DNA from: Flavobacterium chungbukense
Lineage (GTDB): Bacteria; Bacteroidota; Bacteroidia; Flavobacteriales; Flavobacteriaceae
Assembly: GCF_020805785.1 (NCBI RefSeq)
Contig: NZ_JAJGZV010000009.1
Coordinates: forward strand, 62,001-126,000
Length of the DNA: 64,000 bases
Reading direction: 5' to 3'
Positions 34,686 to 44,035 of the stretch are shown one piece after another. Made by a program: the position numbers and the translations under genes. The stretch's first letter is position 1. Each line of letters begins with the position of its first letter. A model generated the notes under the pieces. The model made no database searches and was not told the DNA's origin. It was given only the letters and a program-made list of their open reading frames with translations.

Positions 34686-35876
34686 TTATAGGCCTCTTGT
34701 CCATCCAGCAGTCCAAGTTGGAACTCCTGATCCGTTTCCTGCTCCAGTTGCAGTTGTAGATTCTGTGAATAATTTAGAAATATCAACTGATCCACCAGCA
34801 ACAGTAGCTGTAGCTTTTGATTTAAGTGTTACGTCTTCAAATTTCACGTTAGTTGCTAATAAGTCAGTTCCAGCATATTTGATGCTTTCGTCGTGTTGAA
34901 CATCAAATCCAGTTTTCCAACCTTTTAATACAACATTGTCAAATTTACCTTTAGTACCAACTCTTAATTTGAAAGCTTGAGATTCTGCACTTGTATCATT
35001 AACACCAGCTCCGATAAGAGTAAGGTTTTTGATAGTTGGGAAAGAAATTGGAGTAGCTAAGTGGTTGTTAGCGTTGTTATCAGCTTCAATACCTCTGTTA
35101 CCAGCGTTAGTTCTAATTCCGTAGAAGTTTTCACCTGTTCCATTCCATCCTTCAGTCCAGTCAAATAAATCATCACCAACAGCTGTAGCATCTTTGTTAG
35201 AAACTACTAAGTGGTTAGCATTAACTGTTCCACCGAACCACTCGAATCCATCATCAGAGCTTTCGAAAACTTGTACGTAATCGATAACAGTTCCGTTACC
35301 AACTCCAAATAATGAAAGTCCGTTGAATTCTTTGTCACTGCTATAAGAGAAACCTGGGTACTCAATTCTTAAATATTTGATTGATCCAGAGTTGTCGCTA
35401 ACTTCTGTTCCACCGTAAGTTAATTCAGAAACTTCAGCAGAAGCAGTAACTCCTTTGTTGATTGGAGCTTTTCCGCAAAGTACTAATCCACCCCAAGCAG
35501 CTGGTTTTTTAGTTTCAGATGTCATAATTACTGGGCTAGTCGCAGTTCCTTGAACGTCGATTTTTCCTCCTTGTGCTACAGCAATATATCTTACAGCTTG
35601 TAATTGGTCAGCTGCTACTGCAGTTGCTTCGATGATAACTCCAGGTTTAATTGTAAGTTTTGCAGAATTTTTAACTACTAATTTTCCTGTAAGTTTATAA
35701 GTTCCAGATTCTAATACTACCTCACCACTGTTGATTTCTCCTTGTAAGTTGTCTCTTACTACTACGAAATCAGATTTTGGTCCGCTGTTGTTGTTGTCGT
35801 CACTAGAACAAGATGTTGTAAGTGTTACAAGTGATAAAGCTGCTAAGCCTAAAATTGTTGAAATTGTCTTTTTCAT
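34686..35876 (-). CDS. Surface lipoprotein with beta-helix-like repeats, partner of the TonB receptor
   Basis: 396 residues with lipobox TTSC (Cys23) then SSDDNNN. The mature part has parallel beta-helix-like turns (GKLVVKNSAKLTIKPGVIIE, GGKIDVQGTATSPVIM, then WGGLVLCGKAPIN) and the conserved stretch DGFEWFGGTVNANHLVVSN. It has no SusD-type fold. It is transcribed in the same direction as the adjacent TonB receptor but from its own promoter, which carries six 11-nt-spaced TTAACA-like half-sites. A nutrient-capture role, possibly phosphate-related, is inferred. Confidence 0.75.
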   Translation of the reverse strand: MKKTISTILGLAALSLVTLTTSCSSDDNNNSGPKSDFVVVRDNLQGEINSGEVVLESGTYKLTGKLVVKNSAKLTIKPGVIIEATAVAADQLQAVRYIAVAQGGKIDVQGTATSPVIMTSETKKPAAWGGLVLCGKAPINKGVTASAEVSELTYGGTEVSDNSGSIKYLRIEYPGFSYSSDKEFNGLSLFGVGNGTVIDYVQVFESSDDGFEWFGGTVNANHLVVSNKDATAVGDDLFDWTEGWNGTGENFYGIRTNAGNRGIEADNNANNHLATPISFPTIKNLTLIGAGVNDTSAESQAFKLRVGTKGKFDNVVLKGWKTGFDVQHDESIKYAGTDLLATNVKFEDVTLKSKATATVAGGSVDISKLFTESTTATGAGNGSGVPTWTAGWTRGL

Positions 35877-35903
35877 TACTTTTTTTAATTAGTTTGTGTT
35901 TAT

Positions 35904-35993
35904 GCAAAGATTAGAACTTAACTCTTAATCAACGTTAAGCCGTTGTCATCTATTTGTTATGTGTTTTTTACTGTAATGTTAACTAAATGATAA
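35904..35993 (-). promoter_or_regulatory. Pho-box-like array and -7 box of the lipoprotein gene
   Basis: Read on the minus strand, half-sites lie exactly every 11 nt: TTATCAT (35987-35993), TTAACAT (35976), GTAAAAA (35965), ATAACAA (35954), ATGACAA (35943), TTAACGT (35932-35938). The AATCTTTGC -7 region ends at 35904, so the nearest clear half-site is 28 nt away. This periodicity is that of PhoB/PhoP direct-repeat operators. Confidence 0.65.
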
Positions 35994-36014
35994 CTCAGTA
36001 TTTGTTTTATGTTA

Positions 36015-38762
36015 TTAGAATTGGTAGTTCATTCCTAGTCCAAATGTTAGTCCTTTTTTGTAGTTGAATACTAGAACATCTCCACCTGCATTTTCTTGAA
36101 CTCTCTTGAATTCTGGATTCAATAAGTTTCTTGCTCCAAAATCAATTCCAAAGCTTTTAGTCAATTTTGTTTTCAAAATAAGATCTAAAGATCCCATAGC
36201 TTTATCAACTAAATTTCCTTTTCCTTCGTTTCCAATTGCGTAAAGCTTATCAGAATAATGGTTGTAAGCAAGTGTTGCTGTAATTCCAGAATCAGTTGTG
36301 AAGTTTTTAGCATAAGATAAATCAGCATTTAAAATCAAATCTGAAGCTCCTGTAAATCCTGAACTGCTATCTGTAGTGTTGATGTTCAATCTTCCGTCTG
36401 TTTCGTTTCTAACTTTATCGGCATCAATATCTTGATGTGTTTTCATTAAAGAAGCATTAAATCCGAAAGAAAGTTTATTAGTATATTCTCCTTCAATTTC
36501 AAAGATGTTTTTTCTTGCTTCTAACTCAACTCCATAAGCATAACCTGTATCTCCAATATTAACAAAAGAAATATCATTTGTAGAAGAAGCAATAATGATT
36601 TGGTTGATTGGATCCATGATGTATTTTCCAAAAGCAGTAACAGAGAATAACTCGTCGCTTTTTGGGAACATTTCCCATTTTAAATCCAAATTGTAGTTTT
36701 GTGAAGGGTATAAACTTGGGTTACCAATTACAGATTCCATTACATCTTCATAAATAAACAAAGCACGTTCTTTAAACTGTGGCAATGTGTATGTTTTACT
36801 AGCTGCTAAACGAAGATTTTGTTTTTCGTTTAATTCATATTTTAAGATAGCACTTGGCAAAAATTCATTTCTTTCAAAAGTATTTGTTCCTCCACCAGCA
36901 TCAAGCTGTGTTCTCCAGTTAACTGTTTGAGAGATTCTTTCGTATCTCAAACCAATAACAGTGCTCAATTTATCTGTGAATTTGTATTCGAAATTACCAA
37001 AACCTGCATGTATATCTTGTTTTCCATCATAAGTTTGAGGAGCCATTCCTGCAAAAGCTGCAGTTGAGAATAAACCGTTTTGATAATTTGTTTGGTTAAA
37101 AAAGGCATCTAAATTATTTGGATTTACATCTGTATTTTGACCAGCTTGGCTAATATTGAAGTTGAACTGAATAGCTTCAAAATCACGTTTTTTAAATCTA
37201 CCATTATAACCTACAGTAATTTTTCCTTTTGGCTCACCATCTTGATCTCCTAATTTGTAAGATAATGCAAGATTAGCTGCTGCTTCATTCTCTGTAAGAT
37301 CTTGAAAATATCTCTGATTGTCTGTAGTAGTTCTTTGAGCAAGTGTGTATCTATCAGTTGTAGGATTGTAGAACATTTTGTTTTGAGTTCTGTCTGGCAT
37401 ATCACCTTTTACGGTATTGTATGAAACTCCCCAATCCAAATTAATTTTGTCTGTTATTTTGTCATTTCCTAAAAGCTGATTGATTATAACAGTGTTTTGT
37501 GTAAATGTACCTCTTTGAACCAAAAGGCTTGCATCAGAGTTGTCAAAATCTCGATCACTTCCAAAATAAGTATCTCTAGTTTGCTCAGAAGAATTAACAA
37601 ACAAGAAGTTGTATCCAATTTTGTGGTTTTTGTTCAAACGGTAGTTTGCGTTGAACATTCCAGTAGTGTTTGTGTTGTAAGTAAATTTTTCTTGGTTAAA
37701 AGTTTTTAATGAAGCACCCTGAGCATTTACACTTTGAGTTAATCCTTCTCTAAATTCATAACCATTTGCAAAACCTGCAGTAGCAAAAAGGCTTAATTTT
37801 CCTTCTTCACCAATGTTGAAAGTTTTACCAGCTTTTAAGTTAAAGTTTCCACCAAAAGGAGATTCTTTTTTAGGATTTAAGCTGTTCTCAAAACTAAAAC
37901 TGTTTAAAGGATTGTTTGGAACTCCATAAGAAACAAAACCAGATTTGTTTGGTCCTTGCTGTAATAAAAAGTTGCTAGAGTTTGATACTGCATTAGTGTT
38001 AACTTTTGAACCTAATGAGATTTCAAACATTCCTTTTCCACGGTAATCTTTAGATACGATATCTACATTTCCTCCAGCAAAATCTCCGTACATTTTTGCA
38101 CCGTAAGATTTATCGATCGAAATATACTCTACAATATCAGTTGAGAAAAGATCTAGAGCTATGTTTTTTCTTTGTGGGTCGTTAGATGGAATTGGCAATC
38201 CGTTCATCGAAGTAGAGTTGTAACGATCTCCCAATCCTCTAACATAAACGTTGTTGCTTCCTTCTTGTTTAGAAACACCAGATGTTTTTGCTACAGCAGC
38301 AGCTACATCTCCAACTCCTTTTCTAGAAAGTTCCTGCGCACCGATAGTTTGCTTAATGTCTACGGCGTTTTTTTGTTCTAAAAGTAAAGCTGTTTCTTTT
38401 TGTTTGCTAACTGCAGTTGCTTGTACAACTACATCTTTAAGCGTATAACTTCCAGAAGAAAGAGCTTGATTGATCACTACAGTTTCGTTTGCTTTTACGG
38501 CAACTGGAGCTTCTACAGATTCATATCCAAGGAAACTAAAAATTAAGGTGTAATTTCCAGGATTTACGCTCAAGGAATATTTTCCATCAACGTCGGTATT
38601 TACGCTAATATTTGTACCTTTAATAAGTACATTAGCAAAAGGTAAAACATCGTTGTTCATTTCTTTGTCGGTTAGAACTCCAGAAATTGTACCTTTGTTT
38701 TGCGCGATCGAAATCGTACAGATAAATAATGCAATAAATAGAAATCTTAAATTGAATTTCAT
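36015..38762 (-). CDS. TonB-dependent receptor
   Basis: 915 residues: signal peptide (about 1-20), a carboxypeptidase-like regulatory domain (about 23-105), a plug (about 130-250: NNVYVRGLGDRYNSTSMNG, GDFAGGNVDIVSK) and a 22-strand-type barrel ending in NYQF with a terminal Phe. It imports a substrate across the outer membrane using TonB energy. No SusD follows; a non-SusD lipoprotein does. It lies divergent to a PhoB-like regulator, with a Pho-box-like array between them, so the substrate may be a phosphorus compound. That is inference. Confidence 0.92.
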   Translation of the reverse strand: MKFNLRFLFIALFICTISIAQNKGTISGVLTDKEMNNDVLPFANVLIKGTNISVNTDVDGKYSLSVNPGNYTLIFSFLGYESVEAPVAVKANETVVINQALSSGSYTLKDVVVQATAVSKQKETALLLEQKNAVDIKQTIGAQELSRKGVGDVAAAVAKTSGVSKQEGSNNVYVRGLGDRYNSTSMNGLPIPSNDPQRKNIALDLFSTDIVEYISIDKSYGAKMYGDFAGGNVDIVSKDYRGKGMFEISLGSKVNTNAVSNSSNFLLQQGPNKSGFVSYGVPNNPLNSFSFENSLNPKKESPFGGNFNLKAGKTFNIGEEGKLSLFATAGFANGYEFREGLTQSVNAQGASLKTFNQEKFTYNTNTTGMFNANYRLNKNHKIGYNFLFVNSSEQTRDTYFGSDRDFDNSDASLLVQRGTFTQNTVIINQLLGNDKITDKINLDWGVSYNTVKGDMPDRTQNKMFYNPTTDRYTLAQRTTTDNQRYFQDLTENEAAANLALSYKLGDQDGEPKGKITVGYNGRFKKRDFEAIQFNFNISQAGQNTDVNPNNLDAFFNQTNYQNGLFSTAAFAGMAPQTYDGKQDIHAGFGNFEYKFTDKLSTVIGLRYERISQTVNWRTQLDAGGGTNTFERNEFLPSAILKYELNEKQNLRLAASKTYTLPQFKERALFIYEDVMESVIGNPSLYPSQNYNLDLKWEMFPKSDELFSVTAFGKYIMDPINQIIIASSTNDISFVNIGDTGYAYGVELEARKNIFEIEGEYTNKLSFGFNASLMKTHQDIDADKVRNETDGRLNINTTDSSSGFTGASDLILNADLSYAKNFTTDSGITATLAYNHYSDKLYAIGNEGKGNLVDKAMGSLDLILKTKLTKSFGIDFGARNLLNPEFKRVQENAGGDVLVFNYKKGLTFGLGMNYQF

Positions 38763-38792
38763 TTGTTCAGTGTTGTGTTAATTTATTTTTGT

Positions 38793-38871
38793 GCAAAGAA
38801 AGAACCGCGCTGTAAAGTCCATGTTACGGACTTGTTATGTTTTTGTGTTGTTAAGATTATCAAATTGTTAT
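38793..38871 (-). promoter_or_regulatory. Pho-box-like array and -7 box of the TonB receptor gene
   Basis: Minus-strand half-sites in 11-nt register: ATAACAA (38865-38871), ATAATCT (38854), AACACAA (38843), ATAACAA (38832), GTAACAT (38821), TTTACAG (38810). The TTCTTTGC -7 region ends at 38793, again 28 nt from the GTAACAT site, the same phasing as in the lipoprotein promoter. Confidence 0.6.
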
Positions 38872-38997
38872 GAGATTAAATTACGGTTAACACCATTTTT
38901 TAACGGTTCTTTTGTTAGTATATTTACCCTGTGAAATAAGAAATATCGAATCTTAAACAATAAAATTTCGATATAAAAATCTCAATTTTTGCTATTT

Positions 38998-39681
38998 ATG
39001 AAAAAAACACAAACTAAGATTTTATTAGTTGACGACGAACCAGATATCTTAGAAATCGTTGGCTATAACCTTGCTCAGGAAGGCTACCAGATAGTTACGG
39101 CATCCAATGGAAAAGATGCTATAGCAAAAGCGCAGAAAGAGTTGCCAGAACTAATCATTATGGACGTGATGATGGCAGAAATGGACGGAATGGAGGCTTG
39201 CGAGCATATTAGAAAAATTCCTGAATTAAATAATGTTATCATAACTTTCCTTACAGCAAGAAGTGAAGATTATTCGCAAGTAGCTGGTTTTGACGCCGGT
39301 GCTGACGATTATATTACCAAGCCAATTAAACCAAAATTATTGGTTTCTAAAGTAAAGGCGCTGTTAAGAAGGTTAAAAGAACAAGAAGTTGTTACCGATA
39401 CTTTAAACGTAGGCGGAATCGAGATTAACCGTGAGGAATACAAAATCATAAAAGGTAATGTAGAAATCGCTTTACCAAGAAAAGAATTCGAATTGTTTTA
39501 CCTATTGGCTTCTAAACCGGGGAAAGTTTTTAAAAGAGACGAAATCTTGGATAAAGTTTGGGGTAACGAAGTTGTAGTTGGAGGAAGAACAATCGACGTT
39601 CACATCAGAAAACTGCGCGAAAAAATCGGAGAAGACCTTTTTAAAACTATAAAAGGTGTAGGTTATAAATTTGAAGTTTAG
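38998..39681 (+). CDS. OmpR/PhoB-family response regulator
   Basis: 227 residues. Receiver with D12-D13, phospho-acceptor D56 in IIMDVMMAEMDG, and TARSEDY and YITKPIKPK. The C-terminal OmpR-type winged helix (about 130-227) has LPRKEFELFYLLASKPGKVF and GGRTIDVHIRKLREKIGE. I start at the ATG 38998; an earlier TTG lacks support. The wording is PhoB-like. The TonB receptor, lipoprotein and porin with 11-nt repeats surround it. Confidence 0.92.
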   Translation: MKKTQTKILLVDDEPDILEIVGYNLAQEGYQIVTASNGKDAIAKAQKELPELIIMDVMMAEMDGMEACEHIRKIPELNNVIITFLTARSEDYSQVAGFDAGADDYITKPIKPKLLVSKVKALLRRLKEQEVVTDTLNVGGIEINREEYKIIKGNVEIALPRKEFELFYLLASKPGKVFKRDEILDKVWGNEVVVGGRTIDVHIRKLREKIGEDLFKTIKGVGYKFEV

Positions 39682-39698
39682 TATCCTGTAAAATTCGA

Positions 39699-39840
39699 AC
39701 CATATAAGTGATATAAGTTCATTTAAATTGTGGTTCGTATTCTTTTAAAAATAGTATATTTAGCACATGTAAACATAGCGTTTACATGTGCTAAGTCATT
39801 TATAGTCAAAAGTAAAATGAACTTATATCACTTATATGGT
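39699..39840. repeat. 142-bp nested palindrome between regulator and kinase genes
   Basis: Outer arms of 26 bp start ACCATATAAGTGATATAAG (39699) and end CTTATATCACTTATATGGT (39840) and are perfect. An inner pair of 15 bp, TTAGCACATGTAAAC (39760) and GTTTACATGTGCTAA (39780), is also perfect. It separates the two genes of a two-component operon. The outer arm recurs at 60504-60578. Confidence 0.9.
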
Positions 39841-39873
39841 GAAAAATAATCTCTTAATGGTTAAATAGTTTCA

Positions 39874-40953
39874 ATGAAAATTAATTTTAAAAAAACATAC
39901 AAATTTGCCATAAAATCGGCATTATATATAAGTCTATTTGCGACGGTATTTGTGCTGATGCTGATGTCTTTATTTTATAAAAATCAATTAAAACATCAAG
40001 TAGCATTCGGAATAATCTTCATTATTGTTATCTATATATTTTCTTTTTTAGTGTTACAATATCGTGTAGAACGTTTTATCTACAGACGAGTGAAGAAAAT
40101 TTATGATGAGGTTTCATTATTAGAATCGACAACGTTAATCAATCAGCCTATTAATACGGATATGGAAACGCTTTCGCGTGAAGTGAAAAAGTTTGCAACC
40201 GATAAGAAACTCGAAATCGAAATGCTCGAAATTCGTGAACAATATAGAAGAGAGTTTTTAGGAAATGTTTCGCACGAATTAAAAACACCCTTGTTTACTG
40301 TTCAAGGTTATGTTTCAACTTTGCTCGATGGTGCGATGGATGACAAACATATTAGAAAAAAATATCTAAAACGTGCCGAAAAAGGAGTAGAGCGTCTTAT
40401 ATATATTGTTGAAGATTTGGATATGATCACCAAATTAGAATCTGGCGATTTAGATTTGAATATGACCGATTTTGATGTGGTCGAATTGATTCAGAATGTT
40501 TTTGAACTTCTTGAAATGAAAGCGGATAAGAAGAAGATCAAATTGGCTTTTGAAAGTAAAAATATCCAATCGGTTATGATTCGCGGAGATCAAGACAGAA
40601 TTCAGCAAGTTCTGGAAAATCTGATTGTGAACTCTATAAAATATGGAAAAGAAGGCGGTTTAACAGAAGTTGGGGTAGTAAACCTAACCAAGAAAAAAGT
40701 CTTAATTCGTATTAGTGATAATGGCGAAGGCGTTGAAAAACAAAATATACCAAGACTTTTTGAACGTTTTTACCGAGTGGATAAAAGTGGAACAAGATCT
40801 GAAGGAGGTTCTGGCTTAGGATTGGCAATTGTAAAACACATTATTGAAGCTCATAAAGAGAAAGTTTATGTGGAAAGTGAGTTCGGAATTGGTTCTGAGT
40901 TCTCTTTTACGCTTGAAAAAGCAAATAAATTAACAAAATCTGACGTTAAGTAA
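39874..40953 (+). CDS. PhoR-like sensor histidine kinase
   Basis: 359 residues. Two membrane helices at about 14-33 and 43-62 are joined by a loop of only about 10 residues, so there is no periplasmic sensor. HisKA has H134 in FLGNVSHELKTPLFTVQGY. The HATPase has the N-box ENLIVNSIKYGKEGG, ISDNGEGVE and the lid GTRSEGGSGLGLAIVKH. The lack of a sensor domain resembles PhoR kinases, which take their signal from a transporter or PhoU. Partner of the regulator 190 nt upstream. Confidence 0.92.
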   Translation: MKINFKKTYKFAIKSALYISLFATVFVLMLMSLFYKNQLKHQVAFGIIFIIVIYIFSFLVLQYRVERFIYRRVKKIYDEVSLLESTTLINQPINTDMETLSREVKKFATDKKLEIEMLEIREQYRREFLGNVSHELKTPLFTVQGYVSTLLDGAMDDKHIRKKYLKRAEKGVERLIYIVEDLDMITKLESGDLDLNMTDFDVVELIQNVFELLEMKADKKKIKLAFESKNIQSVMIRGDQDRIQQVLENLIVNSIKYGKEGGLTEVGVVNLTKKKVLIRISDNGEGVEKQNIPRLFERFYRVDKSGTRSEGGSGLGLAIVKHIIEAHKEKVYVESEFGIGSEFSFTLEKANKLTKSDVK

Positions 40954-40993
40954 ATGTGATTGGGTCTTTCTTAAAAGCTGTAAATAGAGGCTT

Positions 40994-41092
40994 TTAACAC
41001 TAAATAAACATACGGATTCTGACCGTAACATTAAATTTTTATTATAGTAACATCTGGTTAATGATTTCTTAACACAGGTGCTCCATCTTTGC
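40994..41092 (+). promoter_or_regulatory. Pho-box-like array and -7 box of the porin gene
   Basis: Half-sites in 11-nt register: GTAACAT (41025), TTTTTAT (41036), GTAACAT (41047), TTAATGA (41058), TTAACAC (41069-41075). The CATCTTTGC -7 region ends at 41092, 28 nt after the TTAATGA site, matching the phase in the lipoprotein and receptor promoters. A further pair, TTAACAC (40994) and TAAACAT (41005), is 11 nt apart but out of that register. Confidence 0.65.
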
Positions 41093-41121
41093 ATCCTGAA
41101 ATTAAGGGAATTACAGAACTG

Positions 41122-42432
41122 ATGATAAAAAGAAAAATAGTAGCCATTTTATTGTTGTTAACTTGTGCCGTTTACGCACAGGAAACAAATAAACAAGAAT
41201 TAAATAAGCAGGATGTAAAAAACGAAGTAATGCGTATTTTAGATTCTATAAACAAAGCAAAACTTCCAGAAACTAAATCTGGAGGAGGAATTGAAGAACA
41301 TTGGTATGACAGAATCTCTTTAAGAGGTTATGCTCAAATTAGATACAATGGTCTACTTTCTACAAATGACAAAGTTTCGTGCGATCAATGTGATAAATCT
41401 TGGGGAACAACTTCGACAGCTCCAGACGCAAAAGCAAACAATGGGCTTTTTATTCGTCGAGCACGTTTAGTGTTTTCCGGACAAGTTCATCCAAATTTGT
41501 TTTTCTATTTCCAACCCGATTTTGGTAGCTCTCCAAGTACTGGAGTTCAAAATTTTGTGCAAATTCGTGACTTGTATTTTGATATATCTTTTGATAAGAA
41601 AAGAGAATATCGCGTTCGTGTTGGGCAAAGTAAAATTCCCTATGGTTTTGAAAATATGCAATCAAGCTCGCAGCGCTTAAGTTTAGATCGTGCGGATGGT
41701 ATAAATAGTTCTATAGCAAATGAGCGTGATTTAGGAATCTTTTTTTATTGGGCTCCAGCCGAGATACGTAAACGTTTTGAGATGTTAGTTAGAGATGGAT
41801 ATAAAGGTTCGGGTGATTTTGGTGTATTTGCTTTTGGAGTTTACAACGGACAGATTGCCAATAAAATGGACGGAAACAGAGATTTAAATGTAGTAACAAG
41901 AGTTTCATATCCATTTGTAATAGGTAGCCAGATTATTGAACCTGGAATTCAGGCTTATACAGGAAAATGGGCTTTTACTGGCGAAATTTCTTCAGGTGTT
42001 ATTGTAAATGATCCACAATATGTGAAAGATCAGAGAGTAGGAGCAACATTTGTTTTATATCCAAGGCCTTTCGGGATTCAGACTGAGTACAACTTCGGAA
42101 CTGGTCCAAGATATAATACCGATACAAACACTGTTGATGAAACAGATTTAAATGGAGGTTATGTTTTATTGAATTATAAATGGGATATTAAAAAACAGCA
42201 TATTTATCCTTTTGTAAAATTTCAATATTATGATGGAGGTAAAAAATACGAGAAAGATGCGAGAAGTTATGTAGTAAGAGATTATGAAATTGGTATAGAA
42301 TGGCAACCAATCAAAGCTTTTGAGTTAACAGCGCAATATGTAATTGCAGATAGAACATTTGAAGATAGTGCACTTCCGATAAACAGACAGCAAGGAAATG
42401 TATTGAGATTGCAGGCGCAGTTTAATTTCTAA
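41122..42432 (+). CDS. OprP/OprO-like porin
   Basis: 436 residues. Signal peptide (MIKRKIVAILLLLTCAVYAQ), a short coiled coil, then a phosphate-selective porin O/P-type barrel: WYDRISLRGYAQIRYN, GLFIRRARLVFSGQVHPNLF, YRVRVGQSKIPYGFENMQSS, ending LRLQAQFNF with a terminal Phe. The family in Pseudomonas passes phosphate or polyphosphate. I start at the ATG 41122, because an upstream TTG lies in the promoter. The 11-nt repeats upstream fit phosphate control. Confidence 0.85.
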   Translation: MIKRKIVAILLLLTCAVYAQETNKQELNKQDVKNEVMRILDSINKAKLPETKSGGGIEEHWYDRISLRGYAQIRYNGLLSTNDKVSCDQCDKSWGTTSTAPDAKANNGLFIRRARLVFSGQVHPNLFFYFQPDFGSSPSTGVQNFVQIRDLYFDISFDKKREYRVRVGQSKIPYGFENMQSSSQRLSLDRADGINSSIANERDLGIFFYWAPAEIRKRFEMLVRDGYKGSGDFGVFAFGVYNGQIANKMDGNRDLNVVTRVSYPFVIGSQIIEPGIQAYTGKWAFTGEISSGVIVNDPQYVKDQRVGATFVLYPRPFGIQTEYNFGTGPRYNTDTNTVDETDLNGGYVLLNYKWDIKKQHIYPFVKFQYYDGGKKYEKDARSYVVRDYEIGIEWQPIKAFELTAQYVIADRTFEDSALPINRQQGNVLRLQAQFNF

Positions 42433-42447
42433 GAAAAATAAAAAATA

Positions 42448-42499
42448 AAATCTGTATTTATTAGTTTCGTGAAGATACTTATAAATACAGATTTTTTTA
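42448..42499. terminator. Bidirectional terminator between porin and glycosyltransferase genes
   Basis: AAATCTGTATTTAT and ATAAATACAGATTT form a 14-bp stem around a 19-nt loop, with T-runs on both strands. It serves two convergent genes. Confidence 0.8.
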
Positions 42500-43579
42500 T
42501 TGCTGAGGTTTATCTTCAAAAACAGCAAACAATGAATCCCAGTCAATATCATTTTTAAATTGAGACAATCCTTTAAATGATTTTACTTTGGATAAATCTT
42601 CAATAGTAAAGTCGTCTTGCATTGCATACGGTACCAAATTTTCTTCCTGAAGTTTTATAGCCAGATATTCCTGTTCGTACTGGCCAGGCGTTGGAATAAA
42701 AAATGCTTTTTTGCCTAATTTTGCCAAATCCATTACAGTAGTATACCCAGAACGGCATAAAACAAATTCACTTTCATTAAAAGTTTGTTCCAGTTGTTTT
42801 GAGTTCATGAAATTGTAATAAGTAATATTTCCACTTTCCCACTTTTCCTGCGTTTTTTCTACAATTCCCTGTACAAAAACAACTTTCCCAAGGTATTTTG
42901 AAGCTTGCTTTTGCAATTTTTCGTCTAAAAAAGTACGTTGAGGTTCAGGTCCAGATAATATAATCATAAGATCATATACTTTTGGTGTATCCTTTTTCTT
43001 CATACGACTCAACGGCCCAATATATTTAAGGTTAAGATCGTTGGTTTTCAAGTGTCCTAAATCTCCAGTTAGATTTGTTTTTCCGTTTGTATCTGGAACC
43101 CAGCATTCATTGTATTTTTTTATAAAGTACTGATGACATTTACTCGTAAACCAAGTAGTATTGCCAGTCATCACATTTAATTGATGGGTCATAAAAACAG
43201 AAGGAACTTTTTTGCTAAAAACACCAAGTCTATTATCAGAAATGATACCGTCAATTCCATGTTTTTTGATCCATGCGTTAATCATTTTTTTCTCATCCAA
43301 AATGGCAGTAATCATTTTTGGAAGGTTTTTAATCAGCTTCCATTTAAAATTTTTACCATTCTTGGCATATTCAATATGATAAGAAGGAAGTTCTAAAGTT
43401 TGTATGTACGGGAATTCTTTTCGCAATAAAGCCAAAGCAACTCCATCAGACGCAATAATCGGAATATAATTGTTCTCTTGAAGAGCCTTTATAATAGGAA
43501 TACATCGAGTTGCATGACCCAAACCCCAATTTAATGGAGCTACTAAAATAGTTTTATTCGCAGAATAATCAATGCTCAT
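42497..43579 (-). CDS. MurG-like glycosyltransferase (GT-B)
   Basis: 360 residues of the glycosyltransferase family 28/MurG type: NWGLGHATRCIPIIKAL near 17-33 at the N-terminal lobe, SGPEPQR in the second lobe, and VLCRSGYTTVMDLAKLGKKA with PTPGQYEQEYLA, the UDP-sugar-binding C-terminal region. It lacks membrane spans. Substrate unknown. It is not MurG itself, as it is not in a cell-wall cluster. It converges with the porin gene. Confidence 0.85.
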   Translation of the reverse strand: MSIDYSANKTILVAPLNWGLGHATRCIPIIKALQENNYIPIIASDGVALALLRKEFPYIQTLELPSYHIEYAKNGKNFKWKLIKNLPKMITAILDEKKMINAWIKKHGIDGIISDNRLGVFSKKVPSVFMTHQLNVMTGNTTWFTSKCHQYFIKKYNECWVPDTNGKTNLTGDLGHLKTNDLNLKYIGPLSRMKKKDTPKVYDLMIILSGPEPQRTFLDEKLQKQASKYLGKVVFVQGIVEKTQEKWESGNITYYNFMNSKQLEQTFNESEFVLCRSGYTTVMDLAKLGKKAFFIPTPGQYEQEYLAIKLQEENLVPYAMQDDFTIEDLSKVKSFKGLSQFKNDIDWDSLFAVFEDKPQQ

Positions 43580-43916
43580 TTTATGACACGTTTTAAAAAC
43601 GAAGATAAAGAAATATGTTTGGGATGCTATTTTGAGGGTATTACTAAATTATTAACTCTAGATTTTATAAAACACTAGAATTTTCGAGGGATGATTCAAA
43701 ATTAATTGCGTTTTTTTAAATAAGATTACCTCTATGTTAAGCGATTCTGGTTTCTCCAAATGACCTTAATAAGGAAATTTGCAAGTTTAGTTGAAATATA
43801 ATCAAAGGGTTATATGAAAAGGCAATTTTTTTGAATGAAATAGATATTCATAAAAACTATTTTGTCTGTAAAACCCCAGCGGGGTAAAATATTTATAGAA
43901 TTCCAATAAGACAAAT

Positions 43917-43984
43917 AAAAAGCTCTGGAGGAGCAACATGTTTTTTATAATCTAATATATGTCGCTCCTCCGGAGCTTTTTATT
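43917..43984. repeat. Inverted repeat AAAAAGCTCTGGAGGAGC...GCTCCTCCGGAGCTTTTTA
   Basis: The arms pair over about 20 bp with one mismatch around an AT-rich 28-nt loop. It is an intergenic element type, followed by a partial TCGCTTCTCCGAAGC copy. Confidence 0.75.
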
Positions 43985-44035
43985 GTAAAAAATATTCTTA
44001 ACTATAAATATTTCGCTTCTCCGAAGCTTACAAAA

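Noticed and set aside
34686..38762. SusC/SusD polysaccharide utilisation locus
   Set aside because: The lipoprotein is not SusD-like and there are no glycoside hydrolases; the control region is phosphate-type instead.
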